Source: Lingula anatina | Lineage: Eukaryota; Brachiopoda; Lingulata; Lingulida; Lingulidae | Length of the DNA: 64,000 nucleotides | Assembly (NCBI RefSeq): GCF_001039355.2 | Contig: NW_019775691.1 | Span: 709,325-773,324, forward strand | Reading direction: 5' to 3' | In this document: positions 1 through 12,176 of the stretch, one piece after another | Numbering within the stretch: the first letter of the stretch is position 1 | Layout of the letters: each line of letters begins with the position of its first letter | Notes under the pieces: model-generated | What the model was told of the DNA's origin: nothing | Databases searched by the model: none | Seen by the model: only the letters and a program-made list of their open reading frames with translations | Position numbers and translations under genes: made by a program

Positions 1-99
1 TATCTCGTTTAAAAATAAATTTTATGATGCAAACTCATCAGTACAAAACGATCGGAGATACCTTGTTAATCGTATATAAATCACTGGTGCTGCCAGTTT

Positions 100-270
100 C
101 TTGCACATTCATAATAAAAACCACATGCCAATGAATAAACCAAATTAAACACTTGATCAGCCGAAAAAGGCTTTAAATGCAATTTCTTAAAATGTTTGGT
201 TGAAAAAGTGTCCTGTCCCTCTAGTTTCTAAAAGCCCACCAAGTGACGGGATAATTTACACGTATGGCGC

Positions 271-351
<81 letters not shown>

Positions 352-960
352 TTATGGGGAAGTAAAATGAAATTATTTGATATTTATTCAAGTTATGCTA
401 TTTGAAACTGTATGGTGACAAGTGGCAAGAATTAGACATGCCTCCTCGCCTTGTGTTGGTACTCATCTCCATTTAATTAAACAGTTAGAGTGTCCAACAC
501 ACACCAATATAAGGGGAATTAAGTCGGTATAATATAGGGCTTTTTTAGACCAAAACGTATCTGCTTTCAGCTGGGAGTGCAATTATTAAATTAATAAAAA
601 ATAGAAATGTATTGTCGACTGTTGATAAGGGAAGATTAAAAACACACGTAGACCTAAATCATCACAATTAGGGACAGCAAAACAACTGGGGAACTATATA
701 TTAACGATATATTATGATAATCACACACACACAAAATTACACATATCAGACAAATGCAAATGGTTACTCACAAATCATCATATATAAATACACACACACT
801 CTCTCTCTCTCTCTCATGGAAGAACGCGCTCAAAATCACGATCATTGCTGTAGATTTGTTTTACCATTTTATATAGAATCGTACAATTATCGCATTTGCC
901 AATATAGACTAATAAATCCAAATATAAACCGATATTAAGAGGTCTACCCAACTACCAGAA
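100..960. repeat. Diverged direct repeat of the flank at 5270-6460
   Basis: This stretch aligns in order with 5270-6460. Shared landmarks include a shared 'ataaaccaaattaa' and the nearby 'gatcagccgaaaaa' at about 135-170 and 5310-5340, 'gttatgctatttgaaac' at about 394 and 5613, and 'aagatcattgctgtagatttgtttta' type sequence at about 838 and 6364. The 5270-6460 copy lies upstream of the MS4A-like gene, which is read on the minus strand. This copy may therefore be the upstream region of a further, left-hand paralogue outside the window (inference). No coding exon is seen in 1-1748. Confidence 0.6.
272..343. repeat. (AT)n microsatellite
   Basis: An uninterrupted AT dinucleotide tract of about 70 bases runs into a short T-run. 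Confidence 0.95.
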
Positions 961-1748
961 TCGACACCGAATGATTATGAATTCACCGGTATATCGGACC
1001 ACACTATCCGTTTTCAAGTTGTGCGTCAGTACGCGCTTCGAATTATCAGACGCAACACCGATCTTGCCTAGTACGCGGTATGATTCTCAGCGGGGTTGGA
1101 AAGTAAGTGCTTCTCATCTCATTTGTTCTGAGGTATGATACTGTGAAATGCCTTCTGGGCACCAACAATCCGTTTTGAAAACCTTTCTACATTTAAATAT
1201 TTTTGAATAAAAATAATATTACACGTTTTTTTTTATTTACTGAAACACATCGGCTTTATTAAATGTAGTTTTATTTCTTTCTGTTTTTTTAAACAGAAGT
1301 AATCCTAGAGTTCATTCGAAGTATTTCTACAGCAACAGACAAGGAGAACTCAAGGAGAACACCTAGAAGATCAGCGCGTGATTTCCATGGAGTTCATTCA
1401 AATCACAATGGCGCGAAAACATAAAATGTACACTAGCGTTGACATCTGGAGCTTGCTCCTGCCAGGCTCTCGTTCAGATTTTACCACACAAAGATCTCAG
1501 TTAAATTATATTTGTTGGCGAAGTCACTGAAAAATTTTCCATTTTGATCAGAAGTGTCGTTTCAGAACAGACCTTATAGAATGGTAAAAATGAGGAAAAT
1601 GAAAATAAATAAAACATGCAGATAAACACATGTAGATATATAAAAGAAATAATGCTTTTTCTAAATTTGCAGATTTTTCTTCTCTTGATTCCACATTTTG
1701 CACCATCATAAAGCACCATATACATGTACTGGAAAATAGTTTCTGGAA

Positions 1749-2814
1749 TTAGATTCCTGGCGGAGGTGCACTCGGCCCTCGGCTTTCCGGTCGCTCAGTC
1801 GCAGTGTAACCTGGCAGTGAGGCCGGCACCTCGTGCTGAAAAAGAAATTGATATATTTCAAACCTATGTGTTATTATCCTGGGTACCCAAAAGTGGAAGT
1901 TTCAGTTCACAATTCAAGTCTGTTATTTTCTATGTTGTTAACCCTCAGGTCACCCCTGTTGCTTGTCACCAAGATTTCAAAAAAATATTTTTACCATTTT
2001 TACCCTCTTTGTTATATAAAATTATTGACATTATAAAAGGGAGCATTCACATCGAGAAGAGCCGAGGTCTAAAAAGGCCACCACCTAAATATGGCGGACC
2101 TACATGAAAAGAAGACCGCTTAATCCATTAATGGTCTCTCGCCTCTCACACGCCTCCCCGCGCGTCGTCCCTGCAGGGGCGCACTAATTTTATATATATA
2201 TATATATATATGCTCAGTTCAACCGGTCGAGGGACGACGCGTGGGTAGCCGTGTGAAAGGCGGAGAGACCATTAATGGATTAAGCGGTTTCCCTCTTTAT
2301 GTAGGTCCGTCATATATTTAGGTCGAGGCCTTATTAGACCCCGTCTCTCCTCTGTGTGAATGCTCCCGTAGACAAGGTCATAGGATTGTTGGTATTCAAA
2401 AGTGGCCTAACGTCAAGATTCGCCAGTACTAACCTTTTTACAACAACGACACACGCTTAAGGCACAGAGTATGAGAGATGCCAGTGACAACATTCCCTCG
2501 AGTACGGCGAGTGAAACCATGATAACGCACATACATATCAGCACTGTCCACGCCTAAAAGTAGAATGTTGCTCTTATTTCATCCTCGGCCTAATATTCCC
2601 ATCGCACAGGACCCTTTCACCTTTTTATTTTCTCAAATATGATTCTAAATAAACTATGCATTCGTACTGTTCACTCCTATCGAAAAGCATATCATCTTTC
2701 AGACACAGATTATCAGTCGTAAATGGGGATAGATATTTATTTGATAGTTTAAGCTGATAATTACGTAACCAACCAACCATTAAATGCGCGCATGTGTGTA
2801 GGAGTGAGTGTGTC

Positions 2815-2866
<52 letters not shown>

Positions 2867-3045
2867 CAAAAGAACATACCTGCAGCTGAGCATATTCTGC
2901 ATCATCCTCGAAAGCTCCGCCGACGTTGCTCAGGTCATCCAGCGAGGGGATCAATAACAGGCCAAAGGCGACCAAGGTAGAAGCAACTGATGCAGTCATG
3001 TAGAAACCAATCTGTAACCAACGGCTTATGCGTTTACTATTACCT

Positions 3046-3087
<42 letters not shown>

Positions 3088-3777
3088 AAGACACACACAG
3101 TATTTTACATTAAACATAGTAATTTTGAAAAATTCAATAAAATATATGAATGTCAAGGCCCGGAGCCGGGGGGGGGGGGGAAGTTCGGGGAGTTCTAACG
3201 AATCGCCCTTTTCTCAGGGAAAAGGTCCGCTCTGTACCAAAATTTGATCTAGCTTCTATTACATTTCTCAGTTTGGGTCAACTTAGGGGGTCCGGCTTGT
3301 AAAAGTGGATGTCTTGTTTTAATTATAAACAAAGACTAGGTAACTTTTGATCGCTTACGATTGAGGAGCCAGCTGTTACACTTTCAGGTTAGCGCTGTGG
3401 ACTCCGAGGAGATTTGCAATATTTAATTCTGTAGACTGGCTCATAGCTATCATCCTGAGGTTTACCATCACTTTTTCTCTGTCACCCCCTTCCAGTCAAG
3501 GGTTGTAATTTTTACCACTTTTCGATAAACTAAACATGATTTTAAGTCTGCCAATTGTTGTGTATATTTGTCTTTTATGAAAACATAAAAATAAAGCAAA
3601 TGTACTGTAGGTTTCGCGGTAAAAAGGTCGACTTTATTTTCAGAAAAAGACCCCCCCTCCTTTGAAATTGCTGGCTATGAGCCTGATGTACAACTATGCT
3701 ACAGGCACATGAAATGTGATAGGCAATCTCCAATAAGCAGAAAAGGACTTGAGTTAACGTTGGAGTTTAAAGCGTTT

Positions 3778-3832
<55 letters not shown>

Positions 3833-4671
3833 AGTTTTCTTGCTTCCTTGTTAAAAAAAAGAAACAAATTGTATTGTAACTGTCGACATACCAAACATGT
3901 ATTTCTTCCTCCGGCTATTACGCCAAAGATTCCGGTCATGATGAACTGAAATGACAGACAACTATATATATATATATATATATATATCCTTTGAAAAAAA
4001 ATGATTCTTAAGATTAATAAACATGACCAAAAGACGGAATATTAAACAGAAAAAAGGGAAAATAAGGTTATCAAAACAATCCCGAACACTAAGTGTTAAA
4101 ATGGCCAAAGCTGCCATATTACCAAAGATCCGGCAATCACTCCAATCCAGTTTCTTGCATTGTACGTACTGTATGGCTCAAATGTGTCTGGCCAAGGAGA
4201 TGGAGTATGGTTGGTTTGGAAGAACGCCGGTAGATCAATGACAAAACAGACGCCTAGGACAAAACACAACACTCCCACGACTATATGCAGGACGCCGATA
4301 TATCTCAGCGTTTTTTCTTTATAGAAATGGTTCGTGCGGCCGTGGTGACTGAAATCGTAAAACAAGAGACGTAATTAATAGTAGTGGTTTGAAAACACGT
4401 TAGGTTCTACATTTTTTAATAATTATTTGGAGATCATTGGATGGATTCCAATATAAAATATCATTAATTTCCCTGGTGCATAAGGCTGTTCTAGAAATAA
4501 TACCAAAATGCCCAATGAAAAAAACGACTTTTTTTACCCATGCCGGTCACCTAATGAGAAAAATGAAGACTATAGAGTCTTGACACACACGCAAGCATGC
4601 ACGAACCAATTCCTCAGGTGTAGCAGACCTGAGTGGGCAAACATGCCATTTAGCACGCACAATTACCAACA

Positions 4672-4720
<49 letters not shown>

Positions 4721-4807
4721 TCCCTCAAGTGTAACATACCTGCCTGGATCCATTGGGGAGTAAGCCGGCGGCAAGAGCCGGTCCAATTCTGTGGGTGCCG
4801 TCGACAT
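1749..4807 (-). CDS. MS4A-like four-transmembrane protein, six coding exons
   Basis: A four-pass membrane protein of the MS4A/CD20-like type, 228 residues. Coding exons read from the right are 4807-4740, 4348-4123, 3945-3892, 3011-2880, 2553-2434 and 1835-1749. All are bounded by AG/GT signals, keep phase and sum to 687 nt. Membrane segments lie near residues 39-60 (exon 2), 90-110 (exons 2-3), 117-137 (exon 4) and 161-194 (exon 5). The loop between segments 1 and 2 has an N-H-T glycosylation sequon, which fits an outside loop. The N-terminal tail has a PPAY motif at residues 13-16, a possible WW-domain ligand. The C-terminal exon is short, Pro/Ser-rich and ends in TAA. An acceptor-like site lies just before the start codon, so a 5'UTR exon is likely. 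Family assignment rests on topology, exon layout and segment style (for example LEG in segment 4), not on a search; a TMEM-type tetraspan is the alternative. Confidence 0.78.
2039..2367. mobile_element. Foldback MITE-like element (intron of the MS4A-like gene)
   Basis: Long imperfect terminal inverted repeats: the left end begins gggagcattcacat and the right end finishes gtgaatgctccc. Internal arms also match, including cgcttaatccattaatggtc against gaccattaatggattaagcg. A (TA)n loop sits at about 2192-2211. No ORF is present. It lies in the intron before the last coding exon. Confidence 0.85.
2810..2866. repeat. (GA)n microsatellite
   Basis: A GA dinucleotide tract begins a few bases past the splice donor of the exon at 2880-3011. 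Confidence 0.9.
3048..3086. repeat. (TG)n microsatellite
   Basis: A TG dinucleotide tract in an intron of the MS4A-like gene. Confidence 0.9.
3155..3685. mobile_element. Non-autonomous element, CAGGCCCGTAGCCAG family, interrupted
   Basis: The left end (aaggcccggagccggggg) and right end (ggctatgagcctg) are degenerate versions of the terminal inverted repeat seen cleanly at 20653-20824. Shared inner sequence includes gggaaaaggtccgctctg and ttgaaattgctggct. About 350 bases of unrelated sequence interrupt the middle. The short hAT-like ends are suggestive only. Confidence 0.6.
3780..3830. repeat. (AT)n microsatellite
   Basis: An AT dinucleotide tract in the intron beyond the 18-codon exon at 3892-3945. 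Confidence 0.95.
4671..4720. repeat. (CA)n microsatellite
   Basis: A CA dinucleotide tract lies about 20 bases past the donor of the first coding exon of the MS4A-like gene. Confidence 0.95.
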
Positions 4808-5660
4808 GATTTAAGGAGTCCCTTTTTCACGGCTGAATTCACCTACAAATAAACCTTGATATTTTATCGGAATTATCATGTTTTTGACAGCTTTTGTTTC
4901 ACTTCTGTCACTGCATATATCCCTTTAAAATGGCGTCCAGTGTCGTACTGTACAAGTAGCGTTAGTCTTAAGGTGACCGGATCGGCATAGGTTCCGGTTT
5001 TTTATCGATACAGATTATCAGCAGATAAATAGCACGTCAAACCGAGATGCCCACCGTCCCGACAAAACTTAATAGGAACTTAACAGTGGTCTGAACTGCA
5101 CTGAGTAAATATGATGGACATGCTGGTATGATTCAGGCTACGAAGGGTCTCTTGATCACCTGACGTATATTACCTTAAGCATAGTTTTCGCTTATCTCTT
5201 TCAAGAATAACTTTATAATACATACAAACTGATGTTAGGTACTCGTATATAAATTTCTAGTGTCACATGATTCTCACACATACAAAATAGAGACCACTTA
5301 TCAGCGAATAAACCAAATTAAGCGTTCGATCAGCCGAAAAAAGGTTTAAAATTGCACTTTCTTCTGGTTGTAAATCTGACCTACTTTTCTGCCCCTCCAG
5401 TTCTTTAAAGTCCACCAAGTGACGTAGTAATGTATACGTAATGTATGGTGCATTACTGCTGCTCGTGAAGTTGCATAATTAATCAAGTGAGAGTTGGTGA
5501 AAACGACCGAGGGTTAAATATACCACAGAAAGTAAGCAGAAAATATATGTTCAAATATTATTATCTCGGGAGGGATGGGGGTAATAAAATGAAATTCTGT
5601 GGTATATCTTTAAGTTATGCTATTTGAAACATCATCTATCAGAAAAAGTGGTAAGAAATA

Positions 5661-5835
5661 GACCGCTTTCAGAACAGTTGACTAACTGGTCCGAGTGTCA
5701 AATATGGCCGACCCACTTGAATAATTCCCCACGGGGAATCTATTCAGTGTCTATTAGCGGATTAGACGACAAGCTTTGTGTTGGGTCGCCATATTTGGCC
5801 CTCGGACCAGTTAGTCCATTGTTCTGAATGCGGCC
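5661..5835. mobile_element. Foldback MITE-like element
   Basis: Left arm gaccgctttcagaaca pairs with right arm tgttctgaatgcggcc. The arms continue through ctaactggtccgag and ctcggaccagttag and through atatggccgaccca and gggtcgccatat. It is related to the element at 51031-51213 (same core cacrgggaatctattcagtg). Confidence 0.85.
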
Positions 5836-6269
5836 ATGGACATGCCCCCCTCGCTTTGTACATGTATTCACCTTCAATGAAGTAAATGGTTTGTGTGTTC
5901 AGCAGACGCCGATGGAAAGAGATTACTGTCGTTTGGTACTTTTTTCCGCGGCTAGGTACCTGTGGATGCTCGCTGACATGACGCAAAGTATCTAGGCCAA
6001 TACTTATCTGCTTTTAGCTTAAAGTACCATTTTCAGTTAATAAACAAGGAAGAATGTGCTGTTGACTGTTGATAAGGTAAGATAAAAAACTCACGTAGAC
6101 CTAAATTATCACAATAGAAACAGCAACACAACTACCAAACTATATATTAACATTTGATGGCTGGTATTCACACACGCAAACAAAATTACACATAGCAATC
6201 ATAAACACAAACGCAAATGTTTACACACAAATCATCATATACAAATACAAACACACACTGGCACGCACA

Positions 6270-6319
<50 letters not shown>
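6270..6319. repeat. (CA)n microsatellite
   Basis: A CA dinucleotide tract of about 50 bases. Confidence 0.95.
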
Positions 6320-6326
<7 letters not shown>

Positions 6327-6791
6327 TACATGTAACACTCTTGAACACGGAAGAACGCAAAATCAAGATCATTGCTGTAGATTTGTTTTACCAATTTATA
6401 TAGAACCGTACTATTATCGCATTTACTAATAGACCCGAATATAAACCGATATTAAGCGAATTTTTAACATACCTTGGTTAAGATGTGCCCATAAAAGTCT
6501 GATAGAAGTCACCAGGTAGTCACGCGGATAAAGGACAGCAGCAAAGTCCATACAATATATCATAACACACACACGTCGTGACGGGTCTCCTGACACGGAG
6601 TCCGTTCTGTCATCTATTTTTATAATAATCGGTTCGTCTTATACACGTTATAAAATATGTCGTAGTGTATAAAATGCAGTGTCAGTGGTCCAGTGGTCCA
6701 GCGTAGAGTTTTAAGTTGGGATTTTGGTCATTTTCCTTTTTTATGTTTTTGTTTTTATAAATGTTGTTTATTATTGTTGTACGGTATGTGC

Positions 6792-6819
<28 letters not shown>

Positions 6820-6836
<17 letters not shown>

Positions 6837-7180
6837 AAAATGGCAACTTAATCCCTTGCCCCCTGTTTAAAAGGGCAAAATGCTGGATTAAGACCAATTA
6901 AAGAAAGCTTATGTTTAAAATCGCCTCCCATGTTCTTCGAAGACGGTAGGGCTGTTGAAACAATTGTAACTCGGTAGCCGGCTGCTATTATAGCTCCACN
7001 TGAGAGAGAGTGAGAGCAAAATGGCAACTTAATCCCTTGCCCCCTGTTTAAAAGGGCAAAATGCTGGATTAAGACCAATTAAAGAAAGCTTATGTTTAAA
7101 ATCGCCTCCCATGTTCTTCGAAGACGGTAGGGCTGTTGAAACAATTGTAACTCGGTAGCCGGCTGCTATTATAGCTCCAC
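6820..7180. repeat. 180-bp direct duplication around the single N at 7000
   Basis: Bases 6820-6999 and 7001-7180 are essentially the same sequence: a GA tract, then gcaaaatggcaacttaatcc, ending ctattatagctccac. The single N at 7000 is the exact boundary. This is what a short unmerged contig overlap looks like. Confidence 0.85.
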
Positions 7181-7226
7181 AAAGTGAACTGGGGTACGGA
7201 AACAGATACGAGTGACTGGCACTATG

Positions 7227-7508
7227 AGAATATTCAGAACAGATGACCTGCGGACTTACTGATCTGCGGACTAAATATGACAAAAAAAAGAAGCCTCTTA
7301 ACCTCCTTATGGTCTCGCCGCCTCTACACGCGCCATGAAACGAAATAAATTTCGGTCCCGAGGTTTTATTGCTAGGCCCTTCAGGGGACGGCAGGTATGG
7401 AGGCCGGGAGACTATCAGGGGGATTATGAGAGGCTACCTTTTAAGTGGGCAGGCCATATTTGATCCTTGGAAACGTAAGTCTGCAGATCAACATGTTTTG
7501 AATGCGCT
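7227..7508. mobile_element. Foldback MITE-like element
   Basis: Arms pair imperfectly: attcagaacagatgacctgc with gatcaacatgttttgaatg, and gcctcttaacctccttatgg with the inverted form near 7418-7435. The core (gaggttttattgctaggccc) resembles the core of the element at 45149-45416. The second copy lies at 12177-12452. Confidence 0.8.
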
Positions 7509-8011
7509 CTGTTTAACAGCCGGGTGACATTCCGGTGGTCTCCCGGAGACAGGTATAGAAGTACGATAACCGCTTTTTTTTTGTTTCAAAACGGTGAACA
7601 TTTTGAGTGCCCATGATCCTTTGATAATATAAGTGTAGGGATTGCGATAGGTGTGAAGATCAGTGCAACGGACGTCAAGTGACAACCGATGTTCTTTTTA
7701 GTTGGTCGCACGGGCTTGGGTTTGTTTTTTGCCTACATACGGTAGAAGTCGGTAAATATAGTTTAATAAATGAGAAGAATTCGGTTCGGATAAACAAGAC
7801 CTTTTTATTGAGAAAAAATGTTCAGTTTACACTATGTATGTATGAGTCCAATGCAAGATTTACCAGATATATAAGGAAAATAAAGTTGTCCATCTTAAAT
7901 AAGTCAGTCTTAATTTTTCATGTACACGCACCTGTTTTAGAAACCGTAGAAAAACCTAGACTTACTACATTACCACACGTTTCAATCCAGGATACTTCAC
8001 ATTCTTGCAGT

Positions 8012-10121
8012 TTAAAAGAAGTCAGCAAGACAATGAAGGGAAATCGTAATTATCAAAACGAAACTAGATGAACTAGTGACGGAAACTCCACTAGTATCCT
8101 TTCCCTCTTTTTCTTTAATGGCGACGATCCGCGCAGGGCCACCGCTTCCATCAAACAGGTACATTGGCAAGATGTACGCAGTTGTCCCAGTCGTCGGCAA
8201 TTTGTCTAAATAGCCAACGTTTTCCACTCCATAGATATTCACACTGAAGAAGGCCACGTGGCTTTCAAAGTTCACAGTTTGCCCGCGATCGAGTGACGCA
8301 GTATCTATCCCCACCCCGGAAATCTTCCTATTGTCTTTCAGCCAATTGGCAGCCTCCTCGGAGATGCCAGGGAAATGAAGTTGAGACTTTCCGGCGGAGT
8401 CGGTCCATACCTGAGTATCGCTTGAGCCAAGATACGCCGTTCTGTTTCCGTAGTATCTCCCCCATCCGGTTTGAACAAACACGATGGCGTTGTCTGGAAT
8501 TTTCCCATTAACTGTTTCCCACTTCTCAAGGTCATCCACAGACAGGAGGGCGTCACGATCTTGATTGGCTTTACCTTGAATGTCCACCTTGACCGCTGGT
8601 CCGATGACTTTCTCGACTGAAACATCGTGAGAGCGATATCCACCTCGAAACATGTGTGCTGGGAAGTCAAAATGGCTGCCGCCGTGTTCGGGAGTACAGA
8701 AATAGCCTTTGTCTAACCTGGAGTACAAGGACGACGTTATGATCAATTCTTGTGCAACATAATGGAGATGTATTATACAAACGCAACTGTGTGGAGAAAA
8801 AATCAAACATTTTTGTAAAATCACAACAGGAGATGATTCTCCCCCTTTCTTAAAAATACAAGACAGTCCTGGAGAGAGCTACTATATAAATGATAGTAAT
8901 AGTCGTTTCTCTCAACACTCGTTACAAAAACTCTAAAGGTTCACTGTAAGGAGAGAAATATTTATGAAAACCATAATTTCCAAATGACTGAGATGCAAGA
9001 AAAACTTTTATCGCTAACATACCGGCTAATTTTGAATAATTAATCAGACGTCGCGTCTTTTTCTACATCTACACCTACCAGGTAATATTCCCAGACGGAC
9101 CCTTAACGACGGACGTGATGTTAAAACTGCCGGCCCCAGGCCAGTACGTGGTATCAACACTGTACACGTACGTCATGTCAATAACATCGCTCTCCTTCAC
9201 CTCCAGAGTCTTCCTTAGCAAGGCCACGATCCTGACGGGACCACCACTACTCCCCCGGATGGTGACTGGAAATGCCAGTACCGTCGCCCCTTTGGTGGGA
9301 AGTTTGTCAAGATTTGCCACGGTGGTCAGTCCGTAAATGCCTTTACTGTAGAGGGCGACACTTGCAGCCTTGTCGACGCTCTGGCCGTAATCTAAAGATG
9401 GAGTGTCTATCCCTATCCCCAAAAGTTTTCGGTTGGAGGCCAACCACGACGTTGCGGCGGGAGAAATGCCAGGAAAATGTAGCAAAGACCTCCCCTGAGG
9501 GTCCAGCCATTCTGTTGTGCTGGGGTGTCCAAAGAAAGCAGTCCGGTTGTCGACATACTGGCCCCAGCCTGTGTAGACGAATAGGATGGAATTATCGGGA
9601 ACTCGTCCATTTGCGATTTCCCAGTTCTCAATATCTTCCACCGTCAGCTGCACATCCGGGTCAGTGGCTGCTTTTGACGCTATGTCAATTTTGACGGCTG
9701 GACCAATCAGCTTGTGAACTGGAATGTTATCGGCGGTGGTGCCCCCTTGTATCAGGAAAGACGGGGCTTCCAAACTGGTTCCTCCATTGGTGGCAGCACA
9801 GAAACTGTTCCCCTCATACCTGGATAATAGAACAGACACTGATAATTTTGTGATGGATACGTAGGATGTACCTGTAGTTAAGCAGGACACACAATTTATT
9901 ACTTGTATATCCTTATTAGTTTTACATGTTGGAAAACGCTTCACTCCCTCCCTTTCTCCCTTCCTTCTTTCCTCTCTCTCTCTCTCTCCTTCATACCTGG
10001 ATTATATAACAGACACTGATAATTTGTGATGAATACATACAATGAAGGTCAGTACAACAGTTCATACTAAGTATTACTTGTATATCTTCATTATTTTACA
10101 TGTTGGGAGAATCTCCCTCCT

Positions 10122-10171
<50 letters not shown>

Positions 10172-10361
10172 TTAACACGTGTACTTACCATCCAGTAGTC
10201 GCCGAAAAGTTCCTGAAGTCTATAGAGAAGTGGAATTTCGGTGTGCCCGGCCAATATGTCGTGTTTGGCCCCAGGGGGTACGTCATGTCCAACACGTGGT
10301 CTGCGGCCTCGATTTTTCCAGCGAGGCCAATAATCAGCAAAGATAGCAGAATTCGGATCAT
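8012..10361 (-). CDS. Two-domain secreted cyclase-family protein, copy A
   Basis: A 539-residue protein in three coding exons: 10361-10189, 9819-9079 and 8717-8012 (1620 nt). The start is the Met at 10361; the earlier in-frame Met at 10400 lies upstream of an acceptor (atttcag), so it is probably intronic. Residues 1-19 are a signal peptide. Two tandem cyclase-family (KynB/isatin hydrolase-like, Pfam PF04199 type) domains follow, each opening with a DMTY...TTYWPG block (residues 25 and 272). Both are interrupted by a phase-2 intron at the matching Trp (58 and 305), so the domains arose by internal duplication. Domain 2 keeps the metal motif HxxxHxDxPxH at 316-326. Domain 1 has N, S, E and F at the positions of the three His and the Asp (69-79), so it is probably inactive. 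The tail (KDTSG, Ser-rich, then hydrophobic to the stop) looks like a GPI-anchor signal. The substrate is unknown. Confidence 0.82.
10131..10168. repeat. (CT)n microsatellite
   Basis: A CT tract lies about 20 bases beyond the donor of the first coding exon. The copy at 15132-15153 is shorter, which is a length difference between the two duplicated blocks. Confidence 0.9.
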
Positions 10362-11247
10362 TGTGAACTGAAATTGTATAAAAAATATATGAAAGTTCAT
10401 ACTGCATGGTTAGATCTCATTTGTTCATACGAACAGAAATCACAATAATAAAGTTTTTAATATAGTTTATGTCAGGCAATTCTGTATATTCTTCTCAATA
10501 CTGAACATGACTGACAGCGCTATTACCGGGTACATAATACAGGTGGCGGGTCAGTACCAACAGAGTCATGGTGTACCCTTAGTATAGAGTACTGTCTTTT
10601 GAAACCTAGAATGCAGGGCGCCTTTTCTTTTCTCTGTACAGGACTAAAGGATTTACACAGGTCATTATAACCTACATGTGCTGCAATAACAAACTTATGA
10701 GAAATGTCAATCCCTCACCACAGCGGCAGGTGAGGTTGTACACGTACGTGCACTTGTATTTATGCCACAATTAAACCTTATCATTTAATAGGAGATGAAT
10801 AATTGGATAAAAACAACAATAACAACAGCAAAAATATCTTACTTCAATGCGCTGGTTACACAGAAAAACAAAATTCGATTTTAACATTTAGGTTGGTATT
10901 CAGACTAATGAATGAATGAAAATAATGAATAGATAATAAGATTTATGTGATGTAAAACAGGTGCAAGTACTTCGAACAAAAGGACAAGTGCACATATAAT
11001 AAGCCCGTAACGCACTGAAGCGTGGTTAAGGACAGTCCATCGGCCCAGTGCACAATTTGTAAGCGAAATACAAATGCAGTCGTGTGATGCTCTCATTACA
11101 AGCCGGTTGAGTCGCCCTCTGTTAGCGATATACAAAATGTATAATTATCAAGGCGTGACTCTTGTTTTTCCCATACTGTGGTCAAGTCATATTGAATATA
11201 GCAGAGAGAATACAGTACATTCATAGTTTATTCAAACCTGCTAAAGG

Positions 11248-11462
11248 CACCATTCCTATAAGCTCCATCGGTCTACGTGGATCGACCCAACTCTGTGGTA
11301 ACTTTCGCTGAGTGCAATCAGCTTAACTGCATGACACGCCTCCTCTTGTTTCCAACGTACTCGTAGTCAACAGCATTTCTGTACCTGGCATTTACGCAAT
11401 CAGCGAGAGTCCCTGCAGAGTTGGATCGATCCACGCAGACCGATGGTGTCCATGGGAATGGG
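11248..11462. mobile_element. Foldback MITE-like element, ATTCCyATA family
   Basis: Left arm caccattcctataagctcc and right arm tggtgtccatgggaatgg pair, as do gtggatcgacccaactctg and cagagttggatcgatccac. The second copy is at 16228-16442. Relatives occur at 19049, 25766, 40234, 50769 and 54512. Confidence 0.85.
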
Positions 11463-11501
11463 GTCTAAGTTATAAAAGCCAAATAATGACCCTTCTCCTT
11501 T

Positions 11502-11666
11502 AACAGGAATGGAAGTCCGCTAGGAACCGTAGTCCGTCTCTCATTACTTTGTACAGGTGACATTCGTCCTTTATACTAACCCCAATATTCCGACCAACCC
11601 TAACCCGCACTTATCATACGGGAGCCCGGAATTCCTCTCCTAGGGTTACCATTTCTGTCACACCGG
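11502..11666. mobile_element. Foldback element with CCGGTGTGACAGgAATGG ends
   Basis: The right end reads ccatttctgtcacaccgg; the left end reads acaggaatggaagtccgc. The copy at 18317-18488 has both ends clearly. The second copy of the duplicated block has it at 16482-16646. Confidence 0.6.
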
Positions 11667-12176
11667 TTCTCCCGTTACATTCACTACAGGTTTATGTAAT
11701 AAATACTTGTACCGGTAAGTCATGCACGAATTAAGTTGGTGTATGCTGGGTATAATGTAGGCCCTACTGGTACCTGCTAGGCTCACGTACGTTTTACATT
11801 CAGACCGGCGTACGCAATAAATAACTAATGCCGCAATCCACGTTAAGTGTTATACGATATCAAACTATCTTTAGAGGCCTTTTCATATGTTCATATCAAA
11901 GGTGTTTGGTTTAACCTGTAAGATCATGGTGGCTGCTTGCTTGTACTGTATTATTCGACTCAGNAGAGAGAGAGAGAGAGCAAAATGGCAACTTAATCCC
12001 TTGCCCCCTGTTTAAAAGGGCAAAATGCTGGATTAAGACCAACAAAAGAAACCTTATGTTAAAAATCGCCTCCCATGTTCTTCGAAGACGGTAGGGCTGT
12101 TGAAACAATTGTAACTCGGTAGCCCGCTGCTAGCTCCACAAAGTGAACTGGGGTACGGAAACAGATACGAGTGAAC

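Larger units (their letters stand above)
5270..6460. repeat. Diverged direct repeat of 100-960
   Basis: It matches 100-960 in order and orientation, with indels. It contains a foldback insertion at 5661-5835 that the other copy lacks. It lies upstream of the MS4A-like gene. No coding exon was found between 4808 and 8011. Confidence 0.6.

Noticed and set aside
1724-2107. 127-residue plus-strand ORF
   Set aside because: It overlaps the last exon of the MS4A-like gene on the other strand and runs into the foldback element. No protein-like features.
9115-9694. Plus-strand ORFs of 73 and 140 residues opposite cyclase exon 2
   Set aside because: They are antisense shadows of a well-supported exon; the matching ORFs at 14110-14689 are shadows too.
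10185-10400. Start of the cyclase protein at 10400
   Set aside because: A good splice acceptor lies between this Met and the Met at 10361, and the latter opens directly with a signal peptide.
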